Shown piece after piece: positions 38,723 through 48,904 of a stretch of DNA of 64,000 bases. The translations under genes and the position numbers were made by a program. The DNA lies in NCBI GenBank assembly GCA_963742955.1, contig CAVUOA010000009.1, forward strand, positions 930,001 through 994,000, written 5' to 3'. The first letter of the stretch is position 1, and each line of letters begins with the position of its first letter. Source of the stretch: CAVUOA01 sp963742955. GTDB lineage: Bacteria > Bacteroidota > Ignavibacteria > Tepidaquicellales > OLB5. The notes under the pieces were generated by a model. That model made no database searches. It worked only from the letters and a program-made list of their open reading frames with translations, and was not told where the DNA came from.

Positions 38723-39955
38723 TTACTTTAATAAAACCATTTTTTTGGTTTCAGAAAAATCCCCGGCAGTAAGTTTATAGAAGTACACACCGCTTGAATA
38801 TTCGGATGCATCCCAGTTATTTCATAAATACCCGGGACTAAGAGATTGGTTAGCAAGCACAGATACTTCTCTTCCCAAAACATCATATATGATTAATTTT
38901 ACGATGCTGAACTTTGATATCCGGAATTGGATATTAGACTGCGGGTTAAATGGGTTGGGATAATTTTGATATAAATTAAATCCATCGGGAATTAAATTAA
39001 TTATCTGTTTAATTCCAACAAGTGAATCTGTGTACACATATACTCCGCCATTGGTTGTTCCGCTTGCAGCAACCAATATCTTGTTTTGATAGCTGATAAT
39101 CTGGTTTGAGGTAAAAGTCATATTAAAATTAGTAAAGCCGGCTCCGCTGTTAGTTGATTTAAACACTCCCCCATTTCCCGCTGCATAGAAGTTTTCCGAT
39201 AAATCCATGCACAAGCCTCTCATTGCACCTGATAAATTTGAAACAGCAGACCAGTTAAGTCCCCCGTTAGTTGATTTATCAAATTCATACCCGGTGCTTG
39301 TTGTTACAGTAAACAAATCTCCGTTTTGTCTTTCGGCAATACCCCAGATATTAAGCGGGTTTAAATCTCCGCTGAAATTTAAACCGCCGTCTGTAGAACG
39401 GTAAAAACCATAATTTGGAGGTGAAGCTGATGATGCGCCTGCATAAATAATGTTCGGATTAAATCTGTCAACTGCAAGTGTAACAACTGTTAATGACGAA
39501 AGCATATTATCAGGGAACGTTGCACCGTAATCAGTGCTTCTGTAAATACCGCCTATTACACACCCGACATATACATACCCGTTTCTGCCGCATGCTATGG
39601 TCTGTACATTTTTATTTCCGAAAACGCCTGAAGGTATGGCAGTCCAGTTAGCGCCTCCGTTAGTTGATTTAAGCATGCCGTTGCTGCCGTTTGCAGCGTA
39701 AACGTTATTTAATGAATCACAGGCAATGGAAAGAAAATTTGTCACCCCGTTTGAGTAAACAGTATCCCACGAGCTTCCGCCGTTGGATGATTTAAAAATA
39801 TTTCGGGGAGTTCCGGAAACACCCGCGTAAACATTTCCGTCAAAATCTTTACCCAAAGACCAAATTGAATAGCCATCCAGAGTTCTAACCCATGTTTGGG
39901 AATTTAGAGTCTGAAAACAAAGAAATACTGTTAAAACGGTAATTATTTTTTTCAT
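38723..39955 (-). CDS. BNR-repeat secreted protein with T9SS domain (internal stop near C-terminus)
   Basis: Exported protein of about 410 residues. Signal peptide MKKIITVLTVFLCFQTLNSQ, then several propeller-like repeats with SSNGGSSWDTVYS, KSTNGGANWTAI, RSTDYGATF, RSTDGGLNFSG, KSTNGGLNWSAV and KSTNSGAGF. The T9SS domain begins YPNPFNPQSNIQF and LGREVSVLANQSL. An in-frame TGA at 38822-38824 interrupts it after SPGYL; the same frame then continues NNWDASEYSSGVYFYKLTAG to KKMVLLK and TAA at 38723. Normal family sequence would read SPGIYEITWDASEY, so an extra base followed about ten bases later by a missing base explains the stop better than a true nonsense mutation. Confidence 0.75.
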
Positions 39956-40475
39956 TTTCGTGATTAATTAGTTTATAAATTGCCTTAACTTTTTTAATCA
40001 AACTAAGAAATCAGCATAAGAATGGTCGTACAGCAATTGCCAAATTATAGTGTATCTAATTGAATTTTAAAAGGTAAAATTAGAAAGAAATAAAGTTATG
40101 AGCCTTCTTTAGATAAGCTATTGAATTCTAAAAAGTTTGTCCGTTTTACTGGAACTTTAATAAATGGCATTCCTGTGATTTTGTCTTTTTTTTACGATTG
40201 GTATTGACAAACCCTAAACCCGTCTGTAATTTTGTAATGAGACCTTCTAATGGATGTTAGGGTATACAACCCGATGTGAAACCGGCCTGCTCCGATTTAC
40301 ATCGGAGAGTAAACTGTATTTTGCTGACTGTAAAATAGAATTTTTAAAATTTCTATTTAAGGAAAGGATATGCAAATGAAAACATCACACGGAAGGCGCC
40401 GCGATAACCACCCGCCGTAAATATTTACTGCACACAACCGAAATTTTTCTGTATTTTATTGGAAATAATACCACT
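39956..40475. other. 520-base gap upstream of T9SS protein
   Basis: No established gene. A hairpin CTCCGAT-TTAC-ATCGGAG lies at 40290-40307. A 16-codon frame at 40370-40420 (MQMKTSHGRRRDNHPP) follows a good AAGGAAAGG ribosome site and could be a leader peptide, but nothing else supports it. Confidence 0.4.
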
Positions 40476-41840
40476 ATGAAAAATTTTACTTACATACTTA
40501 TTTTTAATTGTTTGTTGTTTGTTGTTAATTGTTATGCCCAGCCTATTACATGGAATAAATTATATGATGGCGGATTCAATGACAAGGATTATGGAGAAGG
40601 AATTTGTCAAACAACGGATGGGAATTTTGTAATTGGCGGTGCAACACGATTTCATCATTATACTGTGGCTTTAAAAATTGACGGATTTGGAAACATTATT
40701 TGGCTTAAGCACTACTCTGCAACATATGGCGAAGCATTAACATCAACAAATGATGGAGGGTGTTTAATCGTCTCACCGAGTTTTCTGAAAATAAACTCCT
40801 TGGGTGATAGTATGTGGTATCATAATTATTCAAGTTATGGTGTTACAAATTTATATGATGTTATTCAATGTTCCGACAGTGGTTATTTTACATGTGGAAG
40901 ATCTTATTATGACTCCGGTTATGTTATGAAAACGGATATTTCAGGCAACTTTCTTTGGAAGCAGATTATTAGTGATTCAATACTATTCGTTAGACTTTAT
41001 ACTGTTTGTGAAGCTTATTCTAACGGTTACCTTGTAGCGGGCTTAAAAGCTGGCTTGAACGCTTATAAGTCTGTAATTGGTAGATTTGGCTTTAATGGAG
41101 AAAGAATTTGGGTAAGAGTCTTTGATTCTGGTGACAGTTTAGGCAGTGGCATCAGAATAATAAGATTGCCACCAAATTATCTGATAGGGTGCGGTAAAGG
41201 TTTTTTGAAGATAGATGATCAAGGTAATGTATTATCTTCTAAATTGATCCCAATGGATTTCAATGATGAAATTGTAGATGTTCAAATGATAAATAGTAAC
41301 AAATTTACAATTGTGACAACCAATGACCAATATCCCGTTACTTCATCAAAGCTTCGAATAGTCGATTCCAGTGGTAATACCATTTTCTCTAAAGGATTAG
41401 GATTTTCAGATTATGTTCGGTTAAAAAAAATCCATTTAGCCGGAAATGGAGATGTAATTTTTGCTGGTGAAGCTTCAAGATATGATACTTCGTACTCAGA
41501 TTTTTATGTAGTTAGAACGGACAGCATTTTAAATTGCCCACCTATAGGTTTGAAAATAATATCACAAAATGCACCAAATGAGTTTATTCTTCACCAGAAT
41601 TTTCCCAATCCTTTTAATCCCGTTACCAACATAATTTACGAATTGCCAAAAGCGAGTTTTGTTAATTTGACCTTATATGATATTACAGGTAAGGAAATAG
41701 AAAATCTTGTTAATAGTGACCAATCAGCTGGAAAAAATGAGGTAACGTGGGATGGTACAAATTATGCAAGCGGTATATATTTTTATAAATTGACCACCAC
41801 TGAATATAATGAAACGAAGAAAATGGTATTATTAAAATAG
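40476..41840 (+). CDS. Secreted protein with T9SS sorting domain
   Basis: 454 aa. The N-terminus MKNFTYILIFNCLLFVVNCY is a signal peptide cleaved near YAQ. The body (about 20-350) is built of repeats such as TTDGNFVIGGATRF, STNDGGCLIVSPSF, CSDSGYFTCGRSYY, each followed by KIDGFGNIIWLKHY-like strands. This is a beta-propeller of the type annotated as T9SS surface proteins in Ignavibacteria. The sorting domain begins NFPNPFNPVTNIIYE and ends KKMVLLK. Its terminator may now be the hairpin at 42589, with the RAYT/REP cassette lying between. Confidence 0.82.
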   Translation: MKNFTYILIFNCLLFVVNCYAQPITWNKLYDGGFNDKDYGEGICQTTDGNFVIGGATRFHHYTVALKIDGFGNIIWLKHYSATYGEALTSTNDGGCLIVSPSFLKINSLGDSMWYHNYSSYGVTNLYDVIQCSDSGYFTCGRSYYDSGYVMKTDISGNFLWKQIISDSILFVRLYTVCEAYSNGYLVAGLKAGLNAYKSVIGRFGFNGERIWVRVFDSGDSLGSGIRIIRLPPNYLIGCGKGFLKIDDQGNVLSSKLIPMDFNDEIVDVQMINSNKFTIVTTNDQYPVTSSKLRIVDSSGNTIFSKGLGFSDYVRLKKIHLAGNGDVIFAGEASRYDTSYSDFYVVRTDSILNCPPIGLKIISQNAPNEFILHQNFPNPFNPVTNIIYELPKASFVNLTLYDITGKEIENLVNSDQSAGKNEVTWDGTNYASGIYFYKLTTTEYNETKKMVLLK

Positions 41841-41857
41841 TAAAATTATCTAATTTC

Positions 41858-41908
41858 CCCCGTTGTTGGTGCCTGACTGCTGCAGGCAGGTTCTCACCAA
41901 CAACAAAA
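41858..41908 (+). repeat. 51-bp REP-like inverted repeat, left end of RAYT cassette
   Basis: Perfect inverted match to 42475-42525. The element is itself a hairpin: outer arms GTTGTTGGTG / CACCAACAAC and an inner CTGC-rich near-palindrome. It touches the end of the transposase reading frame at 41909. Confidence 0.92.
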
Positions 41909-42430
41909 CTACTCCGCTTCGGCTTTCATATAATGAGTTAAAAACCCCCAATCATCAACTCCCATATAGTAAAATCTAGTTGAGCTATACTTATAATCAA
42001 CAATTTCATCCGAGAGTTTCCATTTCCCTATAATCGGGTTTAAATGAATTTAGTTTACTTTCTGCTCAATTATCTCAATTGACGGTAACCTCGTCGTTAA
42101 CGGATTTCTTTCCCAAATCTGGTATTCTCTGTCTCTTGCCTTTACGTAAAACTTTCGGAGAAACAGGGGGTCATCACGTTTTAAATCTAGTTTTATATTT
42201 TGAGCAGAAAACTTCAAAAAGTCTCGCTGTAAATCTTCTTGATTTATTTCATTTCTCAGCTTCCATACAACATGAATATGATTCGGCATAATAACAAAAG
42301 CATAAATATTTACTCTGTTATCTGCAACCGGATATTTCATACTTTCTGCAATAATATCTTTGTATTTATCATTTAAAAGAAGATAATTCCAATTGAGTAT
42401 TGCAGCCGTAAAGAAACTTATGAATTTCAT
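41909..42430 (-). pseudogene. REP-associated tyrosine transposase (RAYT, IS200-like), internal stop
   Basis: Y1/HUH transposase of the family that carries REP hairpins. The start is taken at 42430 (MKFISFFTAAILNWNYLLLN); the longer frame begins inside the inverted repeat. Family features: YKDIIAESMKYPV, then IYAFVIMPNHIHVVWKLR, with the HxH metal site in MPNHIH. The C-terminal block is YQIWERNPLTTRLPS, then IEIIEQKVN. A TAA at 42050-42052 stands where the family has Tyr in the NYIHxNP motif. The same frame then continues IHLNPIIGKWKLSDEIVDYK to a stop at 41909, full length about 173 codons. It is therefore a single-codon nonsense pseudogene or a base error. Confidence 0.85.
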
Positions 42431-42474
42431 ATTACAAAAATATGCAATTATGTTTATGAGAACAATACAAACTT

Positions 42475-42525
42475 TTTTGTTGTTGGTGAGAACCTGCCTG
42501 CAGCAGTCAGGCACCAACAACGGGG
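42475..42525 (-). repeat. 51-bp REP-like inverted repeat, right end of RAYT cassette
   Basis: Reverse complement of 41858-41908 with no mismatch. The 15-nt core ACCTGCCTGCAGCAG (42492-42506) recurs at 63660-63674 in a broken tRNA-Leu copy. Confidence 0.92.
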
Positions 42526-42588
42526 TAGCAAGTTATATTGAGACTAAAAAAATGAAATTAGTAAAGTAAAATCTTATTTTTCAAGAAA

Positions 42589-42619
42589 AAGCCCTCCGAA
42601 TTGACACGGGGGGCTTTTT
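42589..42619 (+). terminator. Rho-independent terminator
   Basis: Arms AAGCCCTCCG / CGGGGGGCTT with one mismatch, followed by TTTTTA. It faces plus-strand transcription and may be the original terminator of 40476-41840, now 750 bases away because of the cassette. Confidence 0.75.
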
Positions 42620-42759
42620 AAGCCTTCTATCTCTCGACCGGGATTTGAAATACCAAAATGAAAAACAAATCGAAATAAGTTTCCGCCCATTTCAATTGCA
42701 AAAGTAAACTCAATATGCTATTTTATTACTAATATATTTATTCAACTAATAACAACCTA

Positions 42760-43287
42760 ATGGCAGATTTAAATTCAAAACTTGACCAGGTAAAGTCAAA
42801 AGAATCTTTTCTGGAGCGCATAAAGCGTATCATTCCCGGGTATGACGGTTATGTTAACCGTGATAACTCAAGAGAACTTGATATCCAGCTGAGAAACACG
42901 CTTGCAAAAGAGCTTGACAGCAACAAAACAAAGCTTAAAAATGCAGTCCTTAATCTTTCAAAACGGGGCAAACTTTTTGAAACAGACGGAATTGACAGGA
43001 TTGAAAAGCGTCTCGAAGCGTCATCGGCAAAATTCCGTTCGGCCGCAAGAGGTTATTCGGGAGCGTTTGACGTAGTGAAAATTAAAGATGATAAGCTCAA
43101 CCAGCTGTATGAATTCGATTCAGGTTCGCTTGATAAAGTTAACGAAATAGGCTCAACATGTTCGGAAATAGAATCAAATTCCGGCGCCGGTGTTGATGTT
43201 AACCCCTCACTTGAAAAACTCGGCACACAGCTTGACGCTCTGCTGAAAATGTTTGATGAGAGAGAAAATATTTTAAGGAACCTATGA
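42760..43287 (+). CDS. Hypothetical coiled-coil protein
   Basis: 175-aa soluble protein with no signal peptide and no domain I can name. It is rich in Lys, Glu and Asp, with helical heptad-like stretches over about 15-100 (LERIKRIIPGYDGYVNRDNS, IQLRNTLAKELDSNKTKLKN, IDRIEKRLEASSAKFRSAAR) and a second helix at the end (LEKLGTQLDALLKMFDEREN). It is followed after 10 bases by another small unknown gene and then a TonB-dependent receptor, all on the plus strand. The function is unknown. Confidence 0.7.
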   Translation: MADLNSKLDQVKSKESFLERIKRIIPGYDGYVNRDNSRELDIQLRNTLAKELDSNKTKLKNAVLNLSKRGKLFETDGIDRIEKRLEASSAKFRSAARGYSGAFDVVKIKDDKLNQLYEFDSGSLDKVNEIGSTCSEIESNSGAGVDVNPSLEKLGTQLDALLKMFDERENILRNL

Positions 43288-43297
43288 AAATTTAATT

Positions 43298-43661
43298 TTG
43301 AATATTCTGAACAAATATCTTAATAAACTTGTAAAAGGGTTTAATATTTCACCGGTTGATTCCGGCGGAGCTCTTAGGATATTAATTTATATTGTTTGGA
43401 GTATTAATGTAATTGCATTTCTCGGCTACGATTTTTCTTTTTATTCAGACAACTTCGATACTAACATTCCCAACCATGCAATTTATTGCACGGTACTTAA
43501 AAAAGTTAAAAGTGTTGACCTGCATCTAGAAAATTTCAGAGCTGGTCAGTACAACTAATTTCATAGTTATACATCCGGTCAACTCTGAATTACCCTCAAA
43601 CGAATTTGTAATCTTTCCCAGCGAACGGGGACCTCCGGAATATCACTTCCTGACATTCTGA
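43298..43661 (+). CDS. Hypothetical protein with one hydrophobic segment (frame break)
   Basis: Weakly supported small gene of about 120 codons. The first frame (TTG start at 43298) encodes a hydrophobic helix ALRILIYIVWSINVIAFLGY and stops at 43558. Removing one A from the run at 43530-43533 lets it continue VDLHLEISELVSTTNFIVIH and PVNSELPSNEFVIFPSERGP to a stop at 43661. The proline-rich conserved-looking tail argues that the longer version is real. There is no recognisable family. It lies between the coiled-coil protein and the TonB receptor. Confidence 0.45.
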
Positions 43662-43729
43662 TTTAATTAATTCAAAATATCGGATATTAATTCTTACAAG
43701 GAATTAATTATAAAACATAAGGAGATAAA

Positions 43730-45849
43730 ATGAAAGTTTTTTACAAACTATTTGTTTTGCTTTTGATTGTTTCAGGGTTTAAAACTCTTGAAGCTCAGGT
43801 TGATACATCCGAATACCAGATTGATGAAATAATGGTAACCGGAACCAGAGTAGAGCAAAAAATAATAGATATTCCGTTTTCTGTACAAAGAATTGACCAA
43901 TCATCATGGATAGCAAGCCGGAAATTAGGACTTAATGACGTTCTTCCAACAGTGCCCGGTCTTATTTCTGCAATCAAGATACGGGAACCATGATGTCAGA
44001 ATTACAATCAGGGGCTTTGGAAGCCGCTCTAACAGCGGAATCAGCGGAGTAAGAATATTATTAGACGGAATTCCCGAATCTGAACCTGATGGACAAACAA
44101 GAATAGAAGGAATTGATTTTACTTCAATCGGAAAGATAGAAATTGTTAAAGGTAATTCATCATCCCTTTATACAAATGCACCCGGCGGAGTAATAAATTT
44201 TCTCACTGATAAATATTTTCTCAGGAGCTTTGTGCTGAACGAAAATGAAATTGGCTCTTTTAAAACATGGAAAAACGGGATTAAAGTTGGCATAAACTCG
44301 GGCAATACCCGATTTATGATGACCGGAAGTTATGAGAATTACGGCGGTTACAGAAATCACAGTAATCAGTATATGTCAAGATTCAATACTATTTATGAAG
44401 CTGATGTTAACGCTAAATCAAAAATTTCACTTTACGGGTACTATGTAAACACACTGATAAAACTGCCTGGTTCATTGACTTTAGCGCAATATAACGAAAA
44501 TGATACCGCGGCAAATTAAGAGGTCTCTCAGCAGAGATGAAAACCGTTTCACATCAAAAGGAAGAATCGGCGTTACTTACAGCGGAAATACTGATACAAA
44601 AAATATGAACCATGCGTTTGAAGTAACAGGATACGGAACAATAAAATATTTCACCAGGGTAGCAAGCACCTATCGTATAATTGACAGGTATGGAGTAGGC
44701 GGTTCATTCAGATATATTAACAAGCTCAAATTCTCCGGCAGGTTAAACGAATTCTCAATAGGCGGTGATTTCTTTTACCAAACAGGACCTATTTCCGAAT
44801 TCAATAATATCGCCGGCGTAAAAGGAGATGAGCTTCAAAATTTAAATGATGAGTCCATTTCTAATGCAGGTATTTATTTTGTTGAAAATTTCCCGATTGT
44901 AAAAGAACGTTTATCAGTTCTGATAACGGGAAGGTATGACAGGGTAAATTACAAATCTCAAAATCTGCAGGGAAGCTTTCAGGATACAAGCAGGCTGTTC
45001 GATAAATTTACCCCGAAATTTGCTCTGAACTTTAAGCTTACCCCAAAGATAGCAGTGTATGCATCATTTGGATTAGGATTTGATTCTCCCGCTTTCAATG
45101 AAATGGATAATTATCCGTTCTCTTCCGATGGCGGGCTGCACCTGATAAATCCCGATATTAATGCGCAGAAATCTGTGAACTTTGAAGGAGGCTTCAAAGG
45201 CGACCTGCCAAGCTTAAAAAATAAATTCTTCAAAAATACTTTTGTAGAGCTTACATTTTTTAACAATAAAATTGATGACGTCATTGTACCCTTTACGGTA
45301 GATAACAGCGTCTTTTTCAGGAATGCAGCAACATCTAAACGTACCGGTATTGAAGCAGGCATCACTTCGGAAATAATAAAAGGTCTTACATTGAAAACGG
45401 CATACACATATTCCGATTTCAAATATGATGAATATACTGCCAGGACAATTTCAGAAGGACAGACGCATGAAGAAAATTTCAGCGGAAACATTGAGCCTTC
45501 CAATCCTAAAAATCTTTTCTCAGGAGAGCTCATTTACCGTTATACTTTAAAAAAGAACTATACTTTTTTTATAAAAGGAAACTATCAATATGTGGGAGAA
45601 ATGTATGTCGATGACAGGAATACTGATAGTCTGAAAACAAAAGCATACAGCCTGCTGAACGGACAAATCGGCGTCGATTTAGTATTCGGCAGCTTTAAGG
45701 TACTTGCTTACGGCGGAGTTAATAATATGTCAGATGAAAAATACGTTTCATTTATTAACATAAATTCTGACAGGTTCGAATTTTACGAAAGCGGAGCCCG
45801 CAGAAACTTTTTCGGCGGCCTGAGTCTTGCTTATATGTTCGGAAAATAA
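43730..45849 (+). CDS. TonB-dependent outer-membrane receptor (two frame breaks)
   Basis: Outer-membrane active transporter, substrate unknown. Start at 43730 after a TAAGGAG ribosome site; signal peptide MKVFYKLFVLLLIVSGFKTL. The plug domain begins YQIDEIMVTGTRVEQKIIDI and contains VRITIRGFGSRSNSGISGVR and ILLDGIPESEPDGQTRIEGI. The 22-strand barrel covers the rest and ends ARRNFFGGLSLAYMFGK. Two extra bases break the frame: near 43965 (VPGL then FLQSRYGNHDV) and near 44516 (NDTAAN then KRSLSRDENRF). Repaired length is about 705 aa. No TonB box was assigned with confidence. A hairpin terminator follows at 45876. Confidence 0.88.
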
Positions 45850-45875
45850 ACGTATAGTCCTCCTATATTGTTTAC

Positions 45876-45910
45876 ATTGACAGGGAATCTTTAAAAGATT
45901 CCCTGTCAAT
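45876..45910 (+). terminator. Terminator after TonB-dependent receptor
   Basis: A perfect 35-base stem-loop (arms ATTGACAGGGAATCTTT / AAAGATTCCCTGTCAAT, one-base centre). No strong T-run follows (AAACTTTAAAATTTT). Confidence 0.75.
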
Positions 45911-45964
45911 AAACTTTAAAATTTTAATCTTATTATTTTAAAATATTCACTAACATCCTGTCCT

Positions 45965-47579
45965 ATGAAAAAAGTAAAATATCCTATACTTCTGTTAATT
46001 GTCTTCATAACAGCAAATACCGGAGTCTTCGGACAATATCCTAATTTCAGAATATATCCCTCAATTTGCAATCAAATTGAGCCGACTATTGTTCAGCATC
46101 CCTTAAATTCACAAATACTTTTCGCAAGCGCGTATACAATTTACACTTCGTTTACCAGCGAAGGTATCTACGTTTCTACCAACGGAGGTGTTTCATGGAG
46201 GGGAAATGATACCTGCACAGGAATAGACATAAATCTCCATGAAGGAGATCCCGGACCGTTAATTGACAAAAACGGGAATTTTATTTTAACACATCAGGGC
46301 GCTTTCCCAAACGGGATGTATGCTAATTACTCAACAAACATGGGAAACACATGGTCAGGAAATGTTTTGGTTGCATACGGTGACCAGGAAAAAGGTACAC
46401 CTGCTACAGACGAATTCAACTCAAGTCAGTATTACGGAAAAACTTATCTTGTATGGACAAGATATGTTAATCCATTTCCCATTGTATATTCCGGTACAAC
46501 AAACAGCGGTGTAAACTGGACCCAGGAAACACAAATAAATAATACTCCGGGCGGTCACATTTCACTGGGAGCAAATATCACAATAGCTCCATCCGGAAAT
46601 GTATATGTAAGCTGGGCTGCAATAATTAACCAATCTCCTTTTAATGAAGACTTTATCGGGTTTGCAAAATCAACCAACGGTGGCACCAACTGGATTGTCA
46701 CAGAGAATGTTTACGACTGCAACGGAATAAAAACATCTCAGCTTCAGCCGTGGAATATCCGTGTTAACGGTTATCCGTTTATGGATGTTGACAAAACAAG
46801 CGGTCCAAGAAGCGGGTGTATATATATTGTAACCGCAGAAAAAAATTTATCTCCAGCCGGCAGCGACCCCGACATTGTATTTCACCGTTCAACTAATGGC
46901 GGCACAAGCTGGTCTCAGGGTATACGCGTCAATCAGGATGTTTTGAATAACGGAAAGCTTCAGTTCCTTCCTGCAATCAGAGTTGATGAGGCAGGCGGCA
47001 TTAATGTATTATATTATGATACCCGGAACATCTCATCTGATTCTTGTGAAATTTATCTCTCCCGTTCTATAGACGGCGGAAATACCTGGAGTGACTTTTT
47101 AATAAGTGACCATCGTTTCAGACCCCGCACGGTAACCGGTTTAAGCGGAGGCAACCAGGGTGATAATATTGGCATTACATCAGCAAACGGAAAACTGCTC
47201 CCTGTTTGGATGGACAATTCTTCAGGTATCTACCAGATCTGGACTTGTTTAATTGACTATACAACTATCGGGGTTAAAAATTCAGGTACAGGAGTTCCTT
47301 CAGATTTTAAATTGAGCCAGAATTATCCCAACCCGTTTAATCCATCTACCAGAATTCGGTTTGATGTACCGCGTACAAAGAACGGAGCTTCAGCATCAGT
47401 TAAATTAACAGTGTTTAATATCCAGGGTAAGCAGGTAGCATCTCTCTTTGAAGGTTACCTTTCGCCCGGAACATATGAGTCAGATTTCAACGGAATAAAT
47501 ATTACCGAGCGGAATTTATTATTACAGATTATCGGCAGGTGAATTCTCGCAGACCAAAGCAATGGTTCTGCTAAAATAA
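45965..47579 (+). CDS. Sialidase-like BNR secreted protein with T9SS domain (late frame break)
   Basis: Exported propeller protein of about 537 aa. Signal peptide MKKVKYPILLLIVFITANTG, then Asp-box repeats such as VSTNGGVSWRG, YSTNMGNTWSG, KSTNGGTNWIV, RSTNGGTSWSQ and RSIDGGNTWSD. The T9SS domain starts YPNPFNPSTRIRFDVPRTKN. The frame breaks near 47507 and stops at 47542; one base fewer gives SGIYYYRLSAGEFSQTKAMV and a stop at 47577-47579. It resembles 19713-21428. No catalytic sialidase residues were verified. Confidence 0.82.
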
Positions 47580-47612
47580 AATTTACTAAAAATCGCAGCG
47601 CAATGTATTTTA

Positions 47613-48890
47613 TTATTTCACCAGAACCATTTTCTTCGTTTCGGAATAATTCCCGGCCGACAGCTTATAAAAATACACTCCGCTGGGATAACCGGATGCA
47701 TTCCATTGTATTTCATGTTTGCCGGACTGCTGATTATCATTTATAAGCACGGCCACTTCCCTTCCCAAAACATCATATATTGACAATTTAACATTTCCTG
47801 CAGAAGGTACTTCATAATAAATTTTTGTAGCCGGGTTAAACGGATTAGGATAATTCTGAAACAGCCTGTATGATTCAGCTGTTTTTTTGTTATGGCCTAT
47901 TCCGATTATTTCAGGATTATATTTATAAATTCTCCCGTTATTCCCAACTGCCCAGCCATGGGTTGAATCAATAAATACTGCATCATAGACGGCATTGCTG
48001 TCAGGATTTACAATCATTTGCCATGTATCTCCTGTATCGAGGCTTACCGCCCAGCTGAATGAAAAAGCAAGAGGCACCCAGATTTCAGAACGAGTGCGCA
48101 TTGCAATAGCCTGACCTACCCCAAAATAAAACAAAGCATTGTAACCCCAGTTATTCCAGCCGCTATAAGTCTTAACAAAGCTTGCGCCGTATTCAAAATC
48201 GCCGCCCGTGGCAAGCGCTCTTGCTGAATCAAGATATACAACATCATAAATCGGCTCGGGTGCAACCGTGATGGTATGCCAGTTAAAGCCGGAATTTGTT
48301 GTAATCCACAAAACTCCGCCAAAATCCATTATGCCGCCGCAGGCAGCGCCATATGTGCTGTTATAAAACTTAAAATTCTTGATATGGAAATGAGCAAATA
48401 AAGAGGAATCAACAGGCATCTGGTTCCAGTTAGCTCCGGCATCAGTTGTTTTTAATATAACTCCGTTAAATCCTCCCATATAACCATTCAGAGAATCAAG
48501 GAAATATACGGCGCTCAATATTATATTTGTATCGGGATACGGGAAGGAATTCCATACAGCGCCGCCGTTTGTGGTTTTTAAAATGTATGACTTATAATAT
48601 ATGTAATCTGTTGCAACACCCCAGCCGAGTCTTTCATTAACAAAGCTGATATCATCTATGAAGTAATTAAGATTTGTTGTCTGCTTGCTCCAGTTCAATC
48701 CTCCGTTTGAAGTATGAACAACTGTACCGGAATCACCGCAAGCCCATCCGTTCATAGAATCTGTAAACACACATCGGTACAGCCATGCAGATGTCGGTGA
48801 CGGCACAGGGTTCCAGTATGACTGCGCTGAAATCACACCCGGTAAGATAAGCAAAAAGCTGAACAATAAACTTTTAAAAATATACTTCAT
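47613..48890 (-). CDS. Ycf48/BNR-type propeller protein with T9SS domain, paralogue A
   Basis: 425 aa. Signal peptide MKYIFKSLLFSFLLILPGVI, cleaved near SAQS. The repeats are of the photosystem II assembly factor (Ycf48-like) type: NGWACGDSGTVVHTSNGGLN, GWGVATDYIYYKSYILKTTN, GVILKTTDAGANWNQMP, GWAVGNNGRIYKY. The sorting domain runs from YPNPFNPATKIYYE to KKMVLVK. It is a close tandem paralogue of 48905-50185, which lies 14 bases upstream on the same strand; the two are colinear over their length (for example PSPTSAWLYRC versus PTPTSKWLYRC). Confidence 0.85.
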   Translation of the reverse strand: MKYIFKSLLFSFLLILPGVISAQSYWNPVPSPTSAWLYRCVFTDSMNGWACGDSGTVVHTSNGGLNWSKQTTNLNYFIDDISFVNERLGWGVATDYIYYKSYILKTTNGGAVWNSFPYPDTNIILSAVYFLDSLNGYMGGFNGVILKTTDAGANWNQMPVDSSLFAHFHIKNFKFYNSTYGAACGGIMDFGGVLWITTNSGFNWHTITVAPEPIYDVVYLDSARALATGGDFEYGASFVKTYSGWNNWGYNALFYFGVGQAIAMRTRSEIWVPLAFSFSWAVSLDTGDTWQMIVNPDSNAVYDAVFIDSTHGWAVGNNGRIYKYNPEIIGIGHNKKTAESYRLFQNYPNPFNPATKIYYEVPSAGNVKLSIYDVLGREVAVLINDNQQSGKHEIQWNASGYPSGVYFYKLSAGNYSETKKMVLVK

Positions 48891-48904
48891 AGGTTTTGAA
48901 AAAT

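Larger units (their letters stand above)
41858..42525. mobile_element. RAYT/REP cassette
   Basis: A 668-base unit made of one RAYT frame bounded by two inverted REP-like hairpins. It stands between a T9SS gene and a hairpin terminator (42589). No target-site duplication was recognised. By family, RAYT proteins bind and cut REP hairpins on single-stranded DNA. Confidence 0.82.

Noticed and set aside
40370..40420. 16-codon frame with a good ribosome site upstream of a T9SS gene
   Set aside because: Too short and without conservation evidence; mentioned only in the gap entry.
42625..42655. CTCTCGACCGGGATTTGAA resembles the 3' end of a tRNA on the minus strand
   Set aside because: Only about 20 bases match the T-arm pattern; no acceptor, anticodon or D arm is present, so no tRNA and no safe claim of an attachment remnant.
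43795..43977. Minus-strand open frames over the TonB receptor, sdhA and other genes
   Set aside because: They lie entirely inside well-supported genes and have no coding features; shadows.
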